From assembly GCF_030269925.1 (NCBI RefSeq), contig NC_085132.1, positions 5,230,501 through 5,294,500 on the forward strand: a stretch of DNA of 64,000 nucleotides. The letters are read 5' to 3'. The position numbers were made by a program, and so were the translations under genes. The first letter of the stretch is position 1. The number at the start of each line of letters is the position of its first letter. The notes under the pieces are model-generated. The model was given only the letters and a program-made list of their open reading frames with translations. It was not told the DNA's origin and ran no database searches. Of the stretch, positions 1 through 10,219 are shown piece by piece. Source of the stretch: Bombyx mori (Eukaryota > Arthropoda > Insecta > Lepidoptera > Bombycidae).

Positions 1-295
1 ATTAATACGAAACATGGCTAGCAATATTCTTAATACAAAAATAGCTTTTTTTTTTTTTTTTTTTTTTATGATTGAAAGATTACTGGTGGCCCGGAGGCCT
101 TTCCAGCTTCACCAGGACAGGTGGGCGAGCAAAGGCTCAGCCTGGAGGGGTGGGATTTGCTAACAGCTACCCGAGCGCCTCCGAAGGAGACCTAACAGCT
201 CAAGAGTAGCTGCTTCGCGAATGAATCTACTACCGGATCGGAATCGCGACCCGCTGAGAAGATCCGGCGAGAAACTCAGCGGGCTGATGCATGGG

Positions 296-3178
296 TTAGG
301 TTGCACGTCGACCTCTTTGTCGAGTTCGACGAGTACGGTTACCGGGGTTCCTCAGCCTGCTCCTAGTGTTAGAGCTGAAGGTATCTAATGCAAGAGTTAT
401 TGGATCTGATGGATCCGTAAGGACGTGTCTAGGGCGACGACGGTGACTTGCTCCGGCGTGATCAGGATTCGGGGAGTAATCAGCGGTGGCAACGATAAGG
501 CGATTATCATGACGCATAGACTTATCGAAGTAACGTTCCGACATTGACTTCATGTGTTTGCGGATCGATTCGAGGCCCAGGTCATCGTGTAAGTCGATGT
601 TCCTCACGAACCACGGAGCCCCGACGGCTAACCTACAAAAGCGGGATTGTAGGGATTGGAGGGTGTCTATGTGTGTGCGGGCCGCGTGAGCGAACACCAC
701 ACTCGCGTAAGTCATGATGGGCCTTATGCAAGTTTTGTAAAGTGTCACCTTGTTCCGAAGGGACATTTTACTCCGCTTACAGATCATGGGATAGAGTCTG
801 CCGAGAATAAATGCGGCACGGTCGCGGACTGTTTTTATATGCGGGCGGAATGTCATGGATGCATCCAGGGTGACTCCCAGGTACTTGACCTTCCTGGCCC
901 AGGGTATAGGTTGGCCGAAGAGGGTGATCGGGGGTGTGATATTTCTCCTCCTAATGCGGGAGGAAATAAGCGGTGAGTTTCCCCTTTGAAATAACACTGC
1001 TGTGCTTTTCGCTGGGTTGATGTCTATGCGCCATTTTCGGAACCACTGTCCGAGGGTTAACGCTGCACTCTGGAGTTTACTCGCGATTAGGGACTTGTTT
1101 CTACTTGAGTAGTAAACTGTTGTGTCGTCAGCGAATAAGGCTAGCTGGGTCGGCGGCGACCGGGGAATATCATTAACAAATAAACTAAATAGGAGCGGAG
1201 AAAGAACGGAGCCTTGCGGGACTCCAGCCGTGAGTAGTCGCGGGGAGGAGCGGGTTCCCTCTACTCGATATCGAAAAGAGCGGTTAGACAAGAAGTCCCG
1301 TATGATGAGCACGAGACTGTCCGGTACGCCCATGTTGAAAAGTTTGAAAATCAAACCGTTGTGCCAGACTTTGTCGAACGCTTTTGCGACGTCGAAGAAG
1401 AGAGCTGCCGTGTAGATCGGTTTTGGTCGGTTAAGTCCTACGAGAATGTGCTCCGTGAGGCGGTGCACCTGTTGTACGCATGAGTGATTTGCACGGAATC
1501 CGAATTGTTCATCGATGAGAATGCCCTTGGATGAGACGAAGTCTCTGAGGCGTTTGTAGAGCAGACGCTCATACAGTTTGCCTAGAGACATGAGGAGGCT
1601 AATCGGGCGGTAGCTCGTCGGATGATTTTTTGGTTTACCGGGTTTATGTATGCCGATAACGTCCGCTTCTTTCCACACCGCGGGAAAGATACAGTTCGCC
1701 ATAGCAGCATTGAAAATAGATGCCAACATCACGATGAGTTGGACGGGTAGAAGCTTAATAACGCGGTTAGATATACCGTCGGAACCGGGAGCCTTGCGAG
1801 GACGTAGGTCTTTGATCAAGTCTTTAACTTCCATCGGGGTGACGGGTGGTAACGCATCCGAGGGTGGCAAGGAGGCTCTGCGTTCTACCTCACTGTCTAC
1901 TAATTCTACATGAACAGGGTCCACAGATTGAGTGCTGGGCGTGCACTGGGTTTGCAATGTATCAGCCAGCAGCTCTGCTTTTTCGTCATCATCGAACGCC
2001 GCGAGTCGGCCTGAGGGGCCTACGAGGGGGGGCATAGTTACTACCGTATCCGATTTGAGAGCACGAGCTAAGCGGTAGTAAGACCTTTGGGAGGGCGCGA
2101 GTCCTTCTAAGAAATTAGACCATCTGGCATCTCGGACTTCGGTGATGCGAGACTTTACGTCGCGTTGTAGGGCACGCATTCGAATACGATTTTCCGCGGT
2201 AGGATACCTATCGTAGGCACGGATCGAGGCGTTCTTAGCTCTAAGGAGCTCCCTAATATCGTCGGGCAATTCGAAGCGGTGAAGGAAGTCCTCCGCCACA
2301 ACTTGCTTCGATGACCTATCTAATGTCGAGGTGATATGTGACGTTACGATGTCTATGGCTTCAGCGGTATCCTGAGGAGACGGGGTAGAGTCCGGGCTAA
2401 ACGGGAGCGATGGTGGATCAGATTCAGCCAGGCTAATGCCCAGCGTGTGCCAATCCACCACAGTCCTCGTGACGGGAACGGAATCGGGAGCGCGACCGAG
2501 CTTCATAATGACAGGACGGTGGTCTGAATCTAACTCTGAAACTACTTCGATCGAGTGTAAGCGCAGAGTTACGTTTTTTAATAACGCTATGTCGAGTATA
2601 TCCGGGCGATGCGCGATATTTAGCGGGTAGTGAGTCGGGGTTAGCGGAGCGATGATATCGAAGGCGAGATCATCGACTAACGCGTCGAGCCGCCTGCCAT
2701 TAGGGGTTGTGGTGTGTGAGTTCCACCTGATGTGTTTACAATTTAGGTCGCCCGCCAGAATGACAGAGCTTCCCATGCCGAGTAGCGCCTCGATATCACT
2801 GCTTAGAACGATCTTATCCGGAGGAAGATAAACGGACGCGATAACGATCGGCGCGTGACCCGTCAGTGAGATTCGACACACTGATGCTTCGATGTTAGCG
2901 AGCGCGGGAGGATCGAGCGGGACGCAATGCAGGGCTCTTCTATAGTAAATGACGGTACCACCACCACGAGCAGTGAGCCTGTCGTTCCTAACCATGTTAT
3001 AGTTCGCGATTTTAGGGTCGCGACGCGCGGGCTTGAGTAGGGTCTCCTGCACTAAGAAAATGTCAATTTGATGGTCACGCAAAAAATCACAAACCTGATC
3101 ACGTTGATTTGCGAGACCGTAAGCGTTAAAAAATCCTATCGTTACCGATAAGGGCTTTATTCTACTAATGTACGCCAT
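296..3178 (-). CDS. LINE ORF2: endonuclease and reverse transcriptase
   Basis: 960-residue protein that nicks target DNA and copies the element RNA. Residues about 12-228 form an apurinic-type endonuclease: Asn18, the QET glutamate at 45, GDLN at 143-146 and the SDH histidine at 220 are all present. Residues about 455-760 form the reverse transcriptase: SDGIS near 466-470, the first catalytic Asp at 596 (FFDVAKAFD), PQGS at 654-657 and the FADD box at 682-685. No RNase H follows, and the C-terminus is arginine-rich, as in Jockey-clade elements of about 900-960 residues. The ATG lies 3 nt after the ORF1 stop, which suggests translation by termination and reinitiation. No frameshift or stop is seen, so the protein may be functional. 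Confidence 0.95.
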   Translation of the reverse strand: MAYISRIKPLSVTIGFFNAYGLANQRDQVCDFLRDHQIDIFLVQETLLKPARRDPKIANYNMVRNDRLTARGGGTVIYYRRALHCVPLDPPALANIEASVCRISLTGHAPIVIASVYLPPDKIVLSSDIEALLGMGSSVILAGDLNCKHIRWNSHTTTPNGRRLDALVDDLAFDIIAPLTPTHYPLNIAHRPDILDIALLKNVTLRLHSIEVVSELDSDHRPVIMKLGRAPDSVPVTRTVVDWHTLGISLAESDPPSLPFSPDSTPSPQDTAEAIDIVTSHITSTLDRSSKQVVAEDFLHRFELPDDIRELLRAKNASIRAYDRYPTAENRIRMRALQRDVKSRITEVRDARWSNFLEGLAPSQRSYYRLARALKSDTVVTMPPLVGPSGRLAAFDDDEKAELLADTLQTQCTPSTQSVDPVHVELVDSEVERRASLPPSDALPPVTPMEVKDLIKDLRPRKAPGSDGISNRVIKLLPVQLIVMLASIFNAAMANCIFPAVWKEADVIGIHKPGKPKNHPTSYRPISLLMSLGKLYERLLYKRLRDFVSSKGILIDEQFGFRANHSCVQQVHRLTEHILVGLNRPKPIYTAALFFDVAKAFDKVWHNGLIFKLFNMGVPDSLVLIIRDFLSNRSFRYRVEGTRSSPRLLTAGVPQGSVLSPLLFSLFVNDIPRSPPTQLALFADDTTVYYSSRNKSLIASKLQSAALTLGQWFRKWRIDINPAKSTAVLFQRGNSPLISSRIRRRNITPPITLFGQPIPWARKVKYLGVTLDASMTFRPHIKTVRDRAAFILGRLYPMICKRSKMSLRNKVTLYKTCIRPIMTYASVVFAHAARTHIDTLQSLQSRFCRLAVGAPWFVRNIDLHDDLGLESIRKHMKSMSERYFDKSMRHDNRLIVATADYSPNPDHAGASHRRRPRHVLTDPSDPITLALDTFSSNTRSRLRNPGNRTRRTRQRGRRAT

Positions 3179-3181
3179 TGA

Positions 3182-4843
3182 TTACCGGCGGAGTGAGGGG
3201 AGGACGTACGTATTTAACGACGCGTATACGTCAGCGTATTCTTGCACAACGGCGATGAAGTGTTGTGCAGTGGAGGCGGCGCGAATGGCGTCACCCAAAG
3301 CGTTAACACGCTCAAAGTTGATCGACTGAAAAAAGTCGATCGCTAGAGCGAGATTATCGGACGCGGTCGGAGTGCTGGTCGCGGGGGAGGAACGAATTGT
3401 GGGGGAGGGACGTATCGCGGGGGCGGGACGAATCGCGGAGGGAGGAGCTGCAGCCGTGTTCGTGTACGGCAACGGTTTAGCCCAGGCCGAGCCGCTGGGC
3501 ACCGGCGCCGGCACGAAGGCAGGCTTAGCCTTCGGCACAGAGGATGCTGAGGCTTTGATGTCTGGGCGGGAAGCTCGGAGGCGGTTTTGGCGGGCGACGC
3601 GGCGATTTATTTTTGGAGCTCGGGGGCATCCACGGTAGTTCGCGGGGTGACCCTGTGTTCGGCACAGGACGCAGCTAGGTGGTTCGATGGCGGTTTTCTG
3701 GTCGCGAGTACAAAGGGCCGTGGCGTGATCGCCCAAACACTTAACACATCGGGGGCGCGCGTGACAGTTACGGGAAGAGTGCCCGTACAGTTGGCAGTTA
3801 TGGCACTGACTAGGAGTGCCTTTTTTATGGGGGACTTCGACGGCGATACCGGAGAGCTTACAGACGGTCTGTATGTTAAAAATGTGCTTACCCTCGGGGG
3901 TAGGCTGGAGGGCGACTAGAACCATATTGTATGGCTCCCTACCGCGGCCGGTGTGCATGCGGTGCACGGAATTTACTAGTAGGCCTTGTTCTATCAGATC
4001 AGCCTTGACGAGATCGGCATCTAGCTCCTTGGGGATTCCACGTATGACAACGCGGAGTTCGCGCTCCTCCTGGAGCGTATAAGTGTGGAAACTTATACGC
4101 TCCTTTCGGAGGTAACTTGAGAGGGCCCTATGGTCGTCGGGTGTCGTTACTTTTATTTGAATCCCGTTGGCGAGATTACGGGCGCTGACAAAATTAATAT
4201 TTTTGGCCTTAAGGGCCAGGGAAACTCGGTCCCAAGCTGCCTTCTCTTGAAGGATTACCGGGGGAGGGGTCTGAGTTTTAGATTGTGCCACTGGACGCGG
4301 CGACGATGTGGCACGGACAGCGGGAGCGACGGGGGTTGGAGGGCGGGGACGCGACGCGTTCGCGGCTTTGCATACTTTAGCGGCCGCGGGAGCTCGGGCC
4401 TCCGCAGCGCGCTTTTTACCTTTTTGGACTACTGTGAATCCATCAGTCGCGGCGGCGGGGGAAGGGTCGACCTCCATGTCAGACTCTGAATCGGATGAGG
4501 AGAGCGCGGGCGACCTGCGGGTGGGTGTTTTAGCGGGCGCAGTGGACGACGCAGGCACGACGGAGGCTGTGGACGAACGCACGGGTGCAACGTAGGCCGC
4601 CGACGAACGCACGGTTGGGGCGGAAGCTGCAACGGTCGACGCAGAAGTTTTGGGCGCGAGTATCGGGGACACGGGATCGGCGGGCGCGACGGAGACGGCG
4701 ATGGACGACGCAGGAGCGACGGGGGCGACGGAGATTGCCGGCGAGTTCGCTGCGTGATGGGTCTTGAATTCTAAAAATTCTGCCGATAGCGTTGGGTACC
4801 TAAGGCGAAGAAATTCTGCAAACAGATCGACCGTGGACTCCAT
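3182..4843 (-). CDS. LINE ORF1: gag-like RNA-binding protein
   Basis: 553-residue nucleic-acid-binding protein that packages the LINE RNA. The first 200 residues are an Ala/Pro/Ser-rich low-complexity region with an acidic serine patch near 115-127. Residues about 195-345 resemble the domain that precedes zinc knuckles in arthropod gag-like proteins. Three CCHC knuckles follow at 347-360, 366-378 and 391-406, then a basic and Pro/Ala-rich tail. This order is standard for Jockey-clade ORF1. The chosen start is the first in-frame ATG, about 310 nt from the element's 5' end. Strand and composition match ORF2 directly downstream. Confidence 0.92.
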   Translation of the reverse strand: MESTVDLFAEFLRLRYPTLSAEFLEFKTHHAANSPAISVAPVAPASSIAVSVAPADPVSPILAPKTSASTVAASAPTVRSSAAYVAPVRSSTASVVPASSTAPAKTPTRRSPALSSSDSESDMEVDPSPAAATDGFTVVQKGKKRAAEARAPAAAKVCKAANASRPRPPTPVAPAVRATSSPRPVAQSKTQTPPPVILQEKAAWDRVSLALKAKNINFVSARNLANGIQIKVTTPDDHRALSSYLRKERISFHTYTLQEERELRVVIRGIPKELDADLVKADLIEQGLLVNSVHRMHTGRGREPYNMVLVALQPTPEGKHIFNIQTVCKLSGIAVEVPHKKGTPSQCHNCQLYGHSSRNCHARPRCVKCLGDHATALCTRDQKTAIEPPSCVLCRTQGHPANYRGCPRAPKINRRVARQNRLRASRPDIKASASSVPKAKPAFVPAPVPSGSAWAKPLPYTNTAAAPPSAIRPAPAIRPSPTIRSSPATSTPTASDNLALAIDFFQSINFERVNALGDAIRAASTAQHFIAVVQEYADVYASLNTYVLPSLRR

Positions 4844-5121
4844 TATAATGGACGAGTGCCCAGGGGGGGCTGCCCCGGGACTTTAAAAACACACTCGCCT
4901 TACGGCGAGGCCCCAAAAATTGTAATAATCGCAATTAATTACGGCACACAGCCGTCCGCTTGCAAACGGGCCACTAAGTTACCGAACGAATTCCTGGAAT
5001 TTAGGGGTCCGCCCGCTCACAGATGGCGATGCGACGCAATTAGCACAGGTAGTCACTTCCGAGAAAAACACTTGGACGCCAGATGTGCCCCGAACCGAGG
5101 TCGGGCAATCGAACGGTCGAT

Positions 5122-5159
5122 GAGCACGTCAGCACGCGACGGGTGCCTGAATCGGAATG
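5122..5159 (-). promoter_or_regulatory. Internal LINE promoter (initiator plus GACGTG)
   Basis: On the element strand the transcript would begin CATTCCG at 5159. GACGTG follows at 5130-5125, about +29 to +34. Drosophila Jockey, F, Doc and I elements use an initiator plus a downstream element with this core at this distance. The sequence shows the motif and spacing; the function is inferred. Confidence 0.6.
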
Positions 5160-5189
5160 ACAAAAATAGCTCTGACTGTCTGTAACGTT

Positions 5190-5295
5190 TCTAAACCTTT
5201 TTTTGCTCTGCTTATTCTCTCTAGGCCAAGCGGCTGCTGTGATTGATAGGTGATCTCGCTGGGCTCAACCTGAAAGAATGTTCTAACACTGGCTC
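5190..5295 (-). mobile_element. Truncated LINE 3' tail
   Basis: Diverged copy of the LINE 3' region that recurs at 5510-5800, 26376-26655 and elsewhere: it shares the GTGAGCTCACGGG-like segment and GCTAACA. The young LINE at 47-5159 inserted just beside it. Confidence 0.5.
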
Positions 5296-5509
5296 TAAAA
5301 AGAAAGAAATAATTTCGGGGGTTCAACCTTTAAATACGAACTGTTGTGTGGCAGTATTAGTTTATGCGAATTTTAACCGGATTCTTTATAATTCCACAAT
5401 GTTTTCTTTCATCGTGTTTCATGTTTGTGTTTTCTTTCATCGTGGAGGCGTTTACGAACGCTGCTTGCGCCTTCCAAAGAATTTTCCTTTTTCCCTACGT
5501 AAGTAAGAA

Positions 5510-5830
5510 AAATGTCCCTAGGTAAGCTCACGGGCTCAGCCTGAGAGAATTTGCTAACACTGGCCATAACAAGAGGAGTGCTTGGCAGAATCTACCTCCG
5601 GATTGGAATCGCGACCCACTGAGAATATCCGGCGAGAAAATCAGTGTCTATGGGTTAGTTCGCTCGTCGAACTTTTCATTGTCACCGATAATTTCGACGA
5701 GGATGGTGACCAGTGCCTGAAGAGCCTAAAAGCACCGAGAACGGATCCGAAGGATCTGACAGACACGTTTCGGGCGACGAGGGCTTTGCGTTGTCCCGTC
5801 GTCTGGGTTGGATATGTTATTAGCACCCAC
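5510..5830 (-). mobile_element. Truncated Jockey-like LINE 3' end
   Basis: Minus-strand LINE tail. It shares GATCCGGCGAGAA-type and TCGACGAG segments with the copies at 7735-8100, 26376-26655 and 30590-30925, whose coding part matches the C-terminus of ORF2 in the element at 47-5159. No intact reading frame remains. Confidence 0.65.
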
Positions 5831-6488
5831 GCCTAAACCATAGTCTTTGACCAAATTTGGTATGGAAATAGTTTGAGCCCTGAAGTGAGCTCAATTTAAC
5901 TCATTGAAGATACAGGCTTACGCGGTTGCAAAGAGTCTCTCTGCAATCTTCCGGGAATAGTGGAATTCTTAGGATCGACGTTTCGAACGGTGCTCCACAT
6001 CTGAACAAAGGCTTGTATTTACGAAGCACTGATTCGGCCTGGAGTACTGCTCCCATCTCCAGGCAGCACGTCCCAAATACCAGCTACTTCAATTGAACCT
6101 ACACGAACAGGGCCTTTCGGATTATCGATAACCTCATCCTTGCGAACCGCTTGGAGTCTCCCGGTCTACGGAGGGACTTCAGTTCTCTCAGTTCTGTTCT
6201 CTTTGTACCGTATCTTCCATGGGGAGTGCTCTGAAGAATTGTTTGCGACGATCCCGCTATGACACCGAAACAGACTTTATACTATTATAACTGCGTTTAT
6301 CTAAATTGCGTTTCTAAGAAAGTCCTCAGCGGTAGCGGCTTGGTTATATCTCTAGCAATGCTGAGCAAGTCGGTCATAGGCTTCTCTGTCTACCAAGGCA
6401 ATTAAAGATTATTTAACTTACCTCTCATCCCAATGCCAAGCACCAAGCGTATCCACCCACGCGATTTAAAGTGACGTACACTTTTATT
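5831..6488. other. Unassigned non-coding stretch
   Basis: I see no gene, RNA or clear repeat here. Short GC-richer blocks near 6000-6240 may be old transposon sequence. Confidence 0.4.
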
Positions 6489-6733
6489 TATTTATTGCTT
6501 CGATGGGTGGACGAGCTCACAGCCAACCTGGTGTTAAGTGGTTACTGGAGCCCATAGACATCTACTACGTAAATGCGCCACCCACCTTGAGATATAAGTT
6601 CTGAGGTCCCAAGTACAACTACCACGGCTGCCCCACCCTTCAAACCGAAACGCATTACTACTTCAGGACAGAAATAGATGGGGTGGTGGTACCTACCCGT
6701 GCGGACTCACAAGAGGTCCTACGACCAGTAACC
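6489..6733 (-). repeat. Bm1 SINE, 5'-truncated
   Basis: Bm1 body and 3' end in minus orientation: poly-T/TTATTGCTT at the left, then the conserved block ending CACCACCAGTA-like sequence. The tRNA-derived head is missing. Confidence 0.85.
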
Positions 6734-7734
6734 ACACGAAAACAAAATTGTGGGCGGAGAGCTAGTAGCATATAGTTATATTAAAACAAACTAATAATTA
6801 CGAATATTTGAGCACCGTAAAATCTACTTATCGCTTAAAGAAATATATTTTCCATTTAAATTGTTCTCTTATTATCACATAAAATATTAATTCGCATTCT
6901 CGATTAACCATTGAAAACATGTTTTTTGTTTGTTTTATCGTAGGATATATCTTGCGTTAATTTAGCGTAACTGTTTTATTGGCACGAACATAACGAGCAA
7001 AACCACATTGAATGCGACCTGTCAGATATCCATCAATCGAATATACGGTACTTTTTCAATGTCGAACACCATTCGTTCGTTGGTCACCTTCAGCCCTTAC
7101 AAAGGCCCTTTATACTCTTAAAATGTAAATTTTATTGTGGGCAGACATCGGAACCTGCCAATTAAAAACAACAGTTAACTTAATAAATTTCAACAAAAAC
7201 TACACGGTTTCACGACAAGATGAAATATCGTCGTATTTATTGTTCTGAAAAAGCATTAAAGCGTCCTCAACACTCAACTGTATTGGCGGCCGAAAAACAT
7301 TAATGGTGGAACGCGAATTGTGCCCAAATGCGTCGCCAAGACGACGATATTAAATAAATAATTACACATTTGTCAGATGGTCCTAAAAAGCGAAATGTCC
7401 GCGGCGGGCCGGTTTCCATATTTGGCGCGTTATGCCGCGACTGCCCTGAGCAGGTGAGCTCCAATTACGACGGAGCGCAAAAACTTCGCTCGGACAAATT
7501 GTGAAATTGTATGCTGACTCGGAACGCTTAGCCATCGCTCTGACGGAGATACGATGACCTATTAAAATAAGACGGACAGCCGTGCCACAAAGGTCGACCG
7601 CCATCTTTGTTTCGAAAGTCCCGCTTATTTCTTGGCGCAAAAACGTCACGAACAATTCATGATTTATTGATTTCCTACGTAATATAATACGGAGTTTTTT
7701 TTTAATACAACAAAACTCTAATATCAACGAACAT
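6734..7734. other. Non-coding, AT-rich, unassigned
   Basis: No exon or transposon recognised. A GC-richer block at about 7260-7640, containing ATTGGCGGCC, stands out from the AT-rich surroundings. It could be regulatory DNA or an old repeat. Confidence 0.35.
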
Positions 7735-8100
7735 ACCCGATCCTGTGGACCGAATGATAAACAGTCGACGTCGCCCTAAGCACGTCATTACGAATCCTCC
7801 CAACCCATTAACGTTGCTTTTAGGTACCTCAAGCACCGGTTACCGTCCTCGCCGAACCTGTCGCTTGCGACGAAGGGCTCGACGAGTAAATTAATCCATA
7901 GACACAGCCCACTGAGTTTCTCGCCGGATCTTCTAAGTTGGTCGCGTTTCCGATCCATGGTAGATTCTGCGAAGCACCGCTCTTGCTAGGGCCAGTGTTA
8001 GCAACACTCCCGGTTTGAGCCCCGTGAGCTCACCTACACGTCAAGGAGAAGCTGATATAGCCTCTCAAAGCTATTAGCATAGGTAGGAAAAGAAAAGAAA
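7735..8100 (+). mobile_element. 5'-truncated LINE with ORF2 C-terminus
   Basis: Plus-strand LINE remnant. The frame 7754-7894 encodes 46 residues, including SRRRPKHVITNPPNPLT and an Arg-rich end RRRARRVN, and then stops. This matches the end of the minus-strand fragment at 30590-30925 and is clearly related to the end of ORF2 at 296-3178. The 3' UTR follows with an A/G-rich tail near 8085-8100. Confidence 0.8.
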
Positions 8101-8640
8101 TTATTGACTGCCTACATTTGTATTAAATTGGCCTTTCAGTTCACTCCTACAAATGTGTATTGAAAACCTTCCAGCAATTATCAATAAAGCATTGAAACTA
8201 TAACAGCAAGTAATTAAAAACGTCTGAACGAAAACAATTATCGATGAATGCAATTTAGTTTGAGAGCTCTCTTAAAGCTGCCTCCGAAGAATTATCGCGA
8301 GCAATTCTTGGAACATTTTTATGTCTTAATTATCTTCCACTTTAACGATCTTTGTTAAATAATCCAACCACCCTCCGGCGGCTGACTACTGATTAACAAA
8401 CAATAATACGGTCGTAAATTAATATTCATATTTCTGAGCGAATAATTTCATACCGTTATTATAGGATAATAGGTTTGTTTTATGGTTACCCGGAACATGG
8501 CCTATTTATAGTATACAGATGTAATCAATATAAAGCTCCCTCAACATTATTAAGGGCGTTGACTTATTTTACTTACGGATTGTATCGAAACCTAAGTTGT
8601 TGTAAAGATCTCTCACGTTTTTATTTATTATTTGGTGGTT
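8101..8640. other. Non-coding, AT-rich, unassigned
   Basis: No convincing gene or repeat. Short open frames lack family features or codon bias. Confidence 0.35.
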
Positions 8641-9110
8641 TTATGTTTTATGGTCATGGCGTTCCACGAGACTGAGAAACGCGAAAGGGAGTGGGATCCC
8701 TCTTCGGCTCCTCAGCGAAGAAGGCGGGGTGGGCGACGCGGGATCGATGCCGCCGTTAATCTCCCGTAGGGGCTGTTGGGTACCGGGTGCGCGGGTGCCC
8801 GGTGCTCTGCTGTCGGTCCCGTGGTGAGGCGGCGCAAGGTGATTCCTGTGCGCCGCTCACGGTGTGTCTCCCGAGGCGACGTCCTGGGGGATCTTCCCGG
8901 GGATAGAATCCCGTCCTATTGTCAGGATGGGTACCGGCGACGGCGAACGTTCGGCGCACACTGCGCGGTACAGTAGGTTTCGTGGAGTCAGAGTGGTGGA
9001 GCTCGATGGAGTTATGCGGGACAGGTCCTGCGTGGTTGACGCCGCGCAGTGCCTCGCGCGCATTTTTCAAGGCGTAGTCTCCCGATAGGAATTGAAAGAA
9101 GAGGAGGACT
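8640..9110. other. GC-rich island, probable retroelement fragment
   Basis: A block of about 450 bp is strikingly GC-rich against AT-rich flanks. It is open in a plus frame (8864-9088) and in a minus frame (9070-8756), and neither has domains I recognise. It runs directly into a Bm1 fragment. The composition and position suggest a truncated LINE, but I cannot assign a family or strand. Confidence 0.4.
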
Positions 9111-9114
9111 TTGG

Positions 9115-9337
9115 TCTTCCTCTTGTAAGGACCTCTTGTGAGTCCTCACGGGTAGATACTACCACCACTTTGAAGAGTGGGGCAACCGTTGTAACTATAC
9201 TGAAACTAAGGTCTTATATCATATATTTTTATTGCTTAGATGGGTTGACGAGCTCACAGCCCACCTGGTGTTAATTGCTTACTCGAGCCCATAGATTATC
9301 TACAACGTAAATGCGCCACCCATTGGGTGGCGCATTT
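9115..9337. repeat. Two Bm1 fragments in inverted arrangement with foldback
   Basis: A plus-oriented Bm1 fragment (about 9115-9218) is followed by a minus-oriented Bm1 3' end (about 9222-9325). At the end of the second fragment AAATGCGCCACCC (9309-9321) is mirrored by GGGTGGCGCATTT (9325-9337) across a 3-nt spacer, a perfect 13-bp foldback. Confidence 0.75.
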
Positions 9338-9805
9338 CTTCTATATTTCATTTCTACAGGGAGGTCATTAGTCATGAGTTCCAATTTTCAGCGTAGGTCA
9401 GCAGTCGTTGTACAATCCGACTTCAAGTCAAGACAATGTTGCTGGCAACATTCACATGTCTATTGGCTCCAGTTACAATTTAAGACCCTCAGATCTATGA
9501 AGTACTCCATATAGTAAAAAAAAAAGAAACAGCCCACGTCTGAAAACCAGTTCGGGACACCAATAATTAGCAGGCGACGCTTGATAACTAAAACCGAACA
9601 CGTTCAATACAAAATTATGCAAGATCCACTATCTTTTTACTGACACTCCTCCATTATGTTGATTGAAGACCACTAGAACTAACCGCCTTTTTGTCGGCTA
9701 CCGTCGGAACTACTGTTTTTAATTACTCAACGATAACACATTAAATGATCAAATAGTTTTTATCGCGAGTGTGTATAACGTCTAAAGTTTTTAAAGTGAA
9801 AAAAA
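9338..9805. other. Non-coding, unassigned
   Basis: The stretch to about 9530 ends in an A-rich run (9515-9528) and may be a retroposon tail. After that nothing is recognised. Confidence 0.3.
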
Positions 9806-10219
9806 TCTATATATTAATACGTGAAGCAAAAACTTTGTATTCCTTTTTACGAAAATTGCGCGGACGGAGGAGTATCAAATTTTCCACACTTATAGAGAAT
9901 ACAGAGAAGAAGTGCACAATGCTAATATTTTTTTTAAATAATGCATAAAAGATACATTAAATCAATAAAGAAAACATTACACACACTACATAGCATGTAT
10001 TTGACGCACACACGCATGCATACTATTGATTGTCAAACTTTTGTTCTTGACGTCTGTGGTCAAATTGAGAATACTTAAATATTATTTGTTTTATTAATAT
10101 TTTTTTATAGTGTAGCCTTGGCGAAATTTGTGATTATAGAAGTATAAAATACAATCATAATAGTGTACAAACTTACAATTCCAATTATAGTCGAATTTCG
10201 ACTACTGCGGGACCTCTAG
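9806..10219 (+). mobile_element. Non-autonomous Helitron, Lep1-like
   Basis: Begins TCTATATATTAATACGTG after an A and ends CTAG before a T, the A/T insertion typical of Helitrons. A hairpin (AGTCGAA/TTCGACT) lies about 11 nt before the 3' CTAG. No protein is encoded and there is no target-site duplication. It matches my recollection of the lepidopteran Lep1 consensus. Other copies: 25832-26239, 39048-39465 and 60124-60978. Confidence 0.8.

Larger units (their letters stand above)
47..5159 (-). mobile_element. Full-length Jockey-type non-LTR retrotransposon
   Basis: A complete LINE in minus orientation. It is bounded by identical 12-bp direct repeats, ACAAAAATAGCT, at 35-46 and 5160-5171, which are the target-site duplication of target-primed reverse transcription. 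The 3' end is the poly-T run from 47 onwards (poly-A on the element strand). The 5' end reads CATTCCG, a typical arthropod LINE initiator, with GACGTG about 30 nt downstream. Order on the element strand: 5' UTR (about 310 nt), ORF1 gag-like, 3-nt gap, ORF2 endonuclease/reverse transcriptase, about 250-nt 3' UTR, poly-A. Both ORFs are open and the duplication is perfect, so the insertion is probably young. Its 3' end recurs at 14784-15145 and 55483-55912. Clade (Jockey) is inferred from the two-ORF layout with no RNase H. Confidence 0.93.

Noticed and set aside
656..4767. Several plus-strand open frames opposite the LINE
   Set aside because: They are antisense shadows of the LINE ORFs, whose domains and catalytic residues are clear on the minus strand.
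8756..9088. Overlapping open frames on both strands of the GC-rich block
   Set aside because: Open frames are expected by chance in GC-rich DNA; no domain or start context supports a protein.
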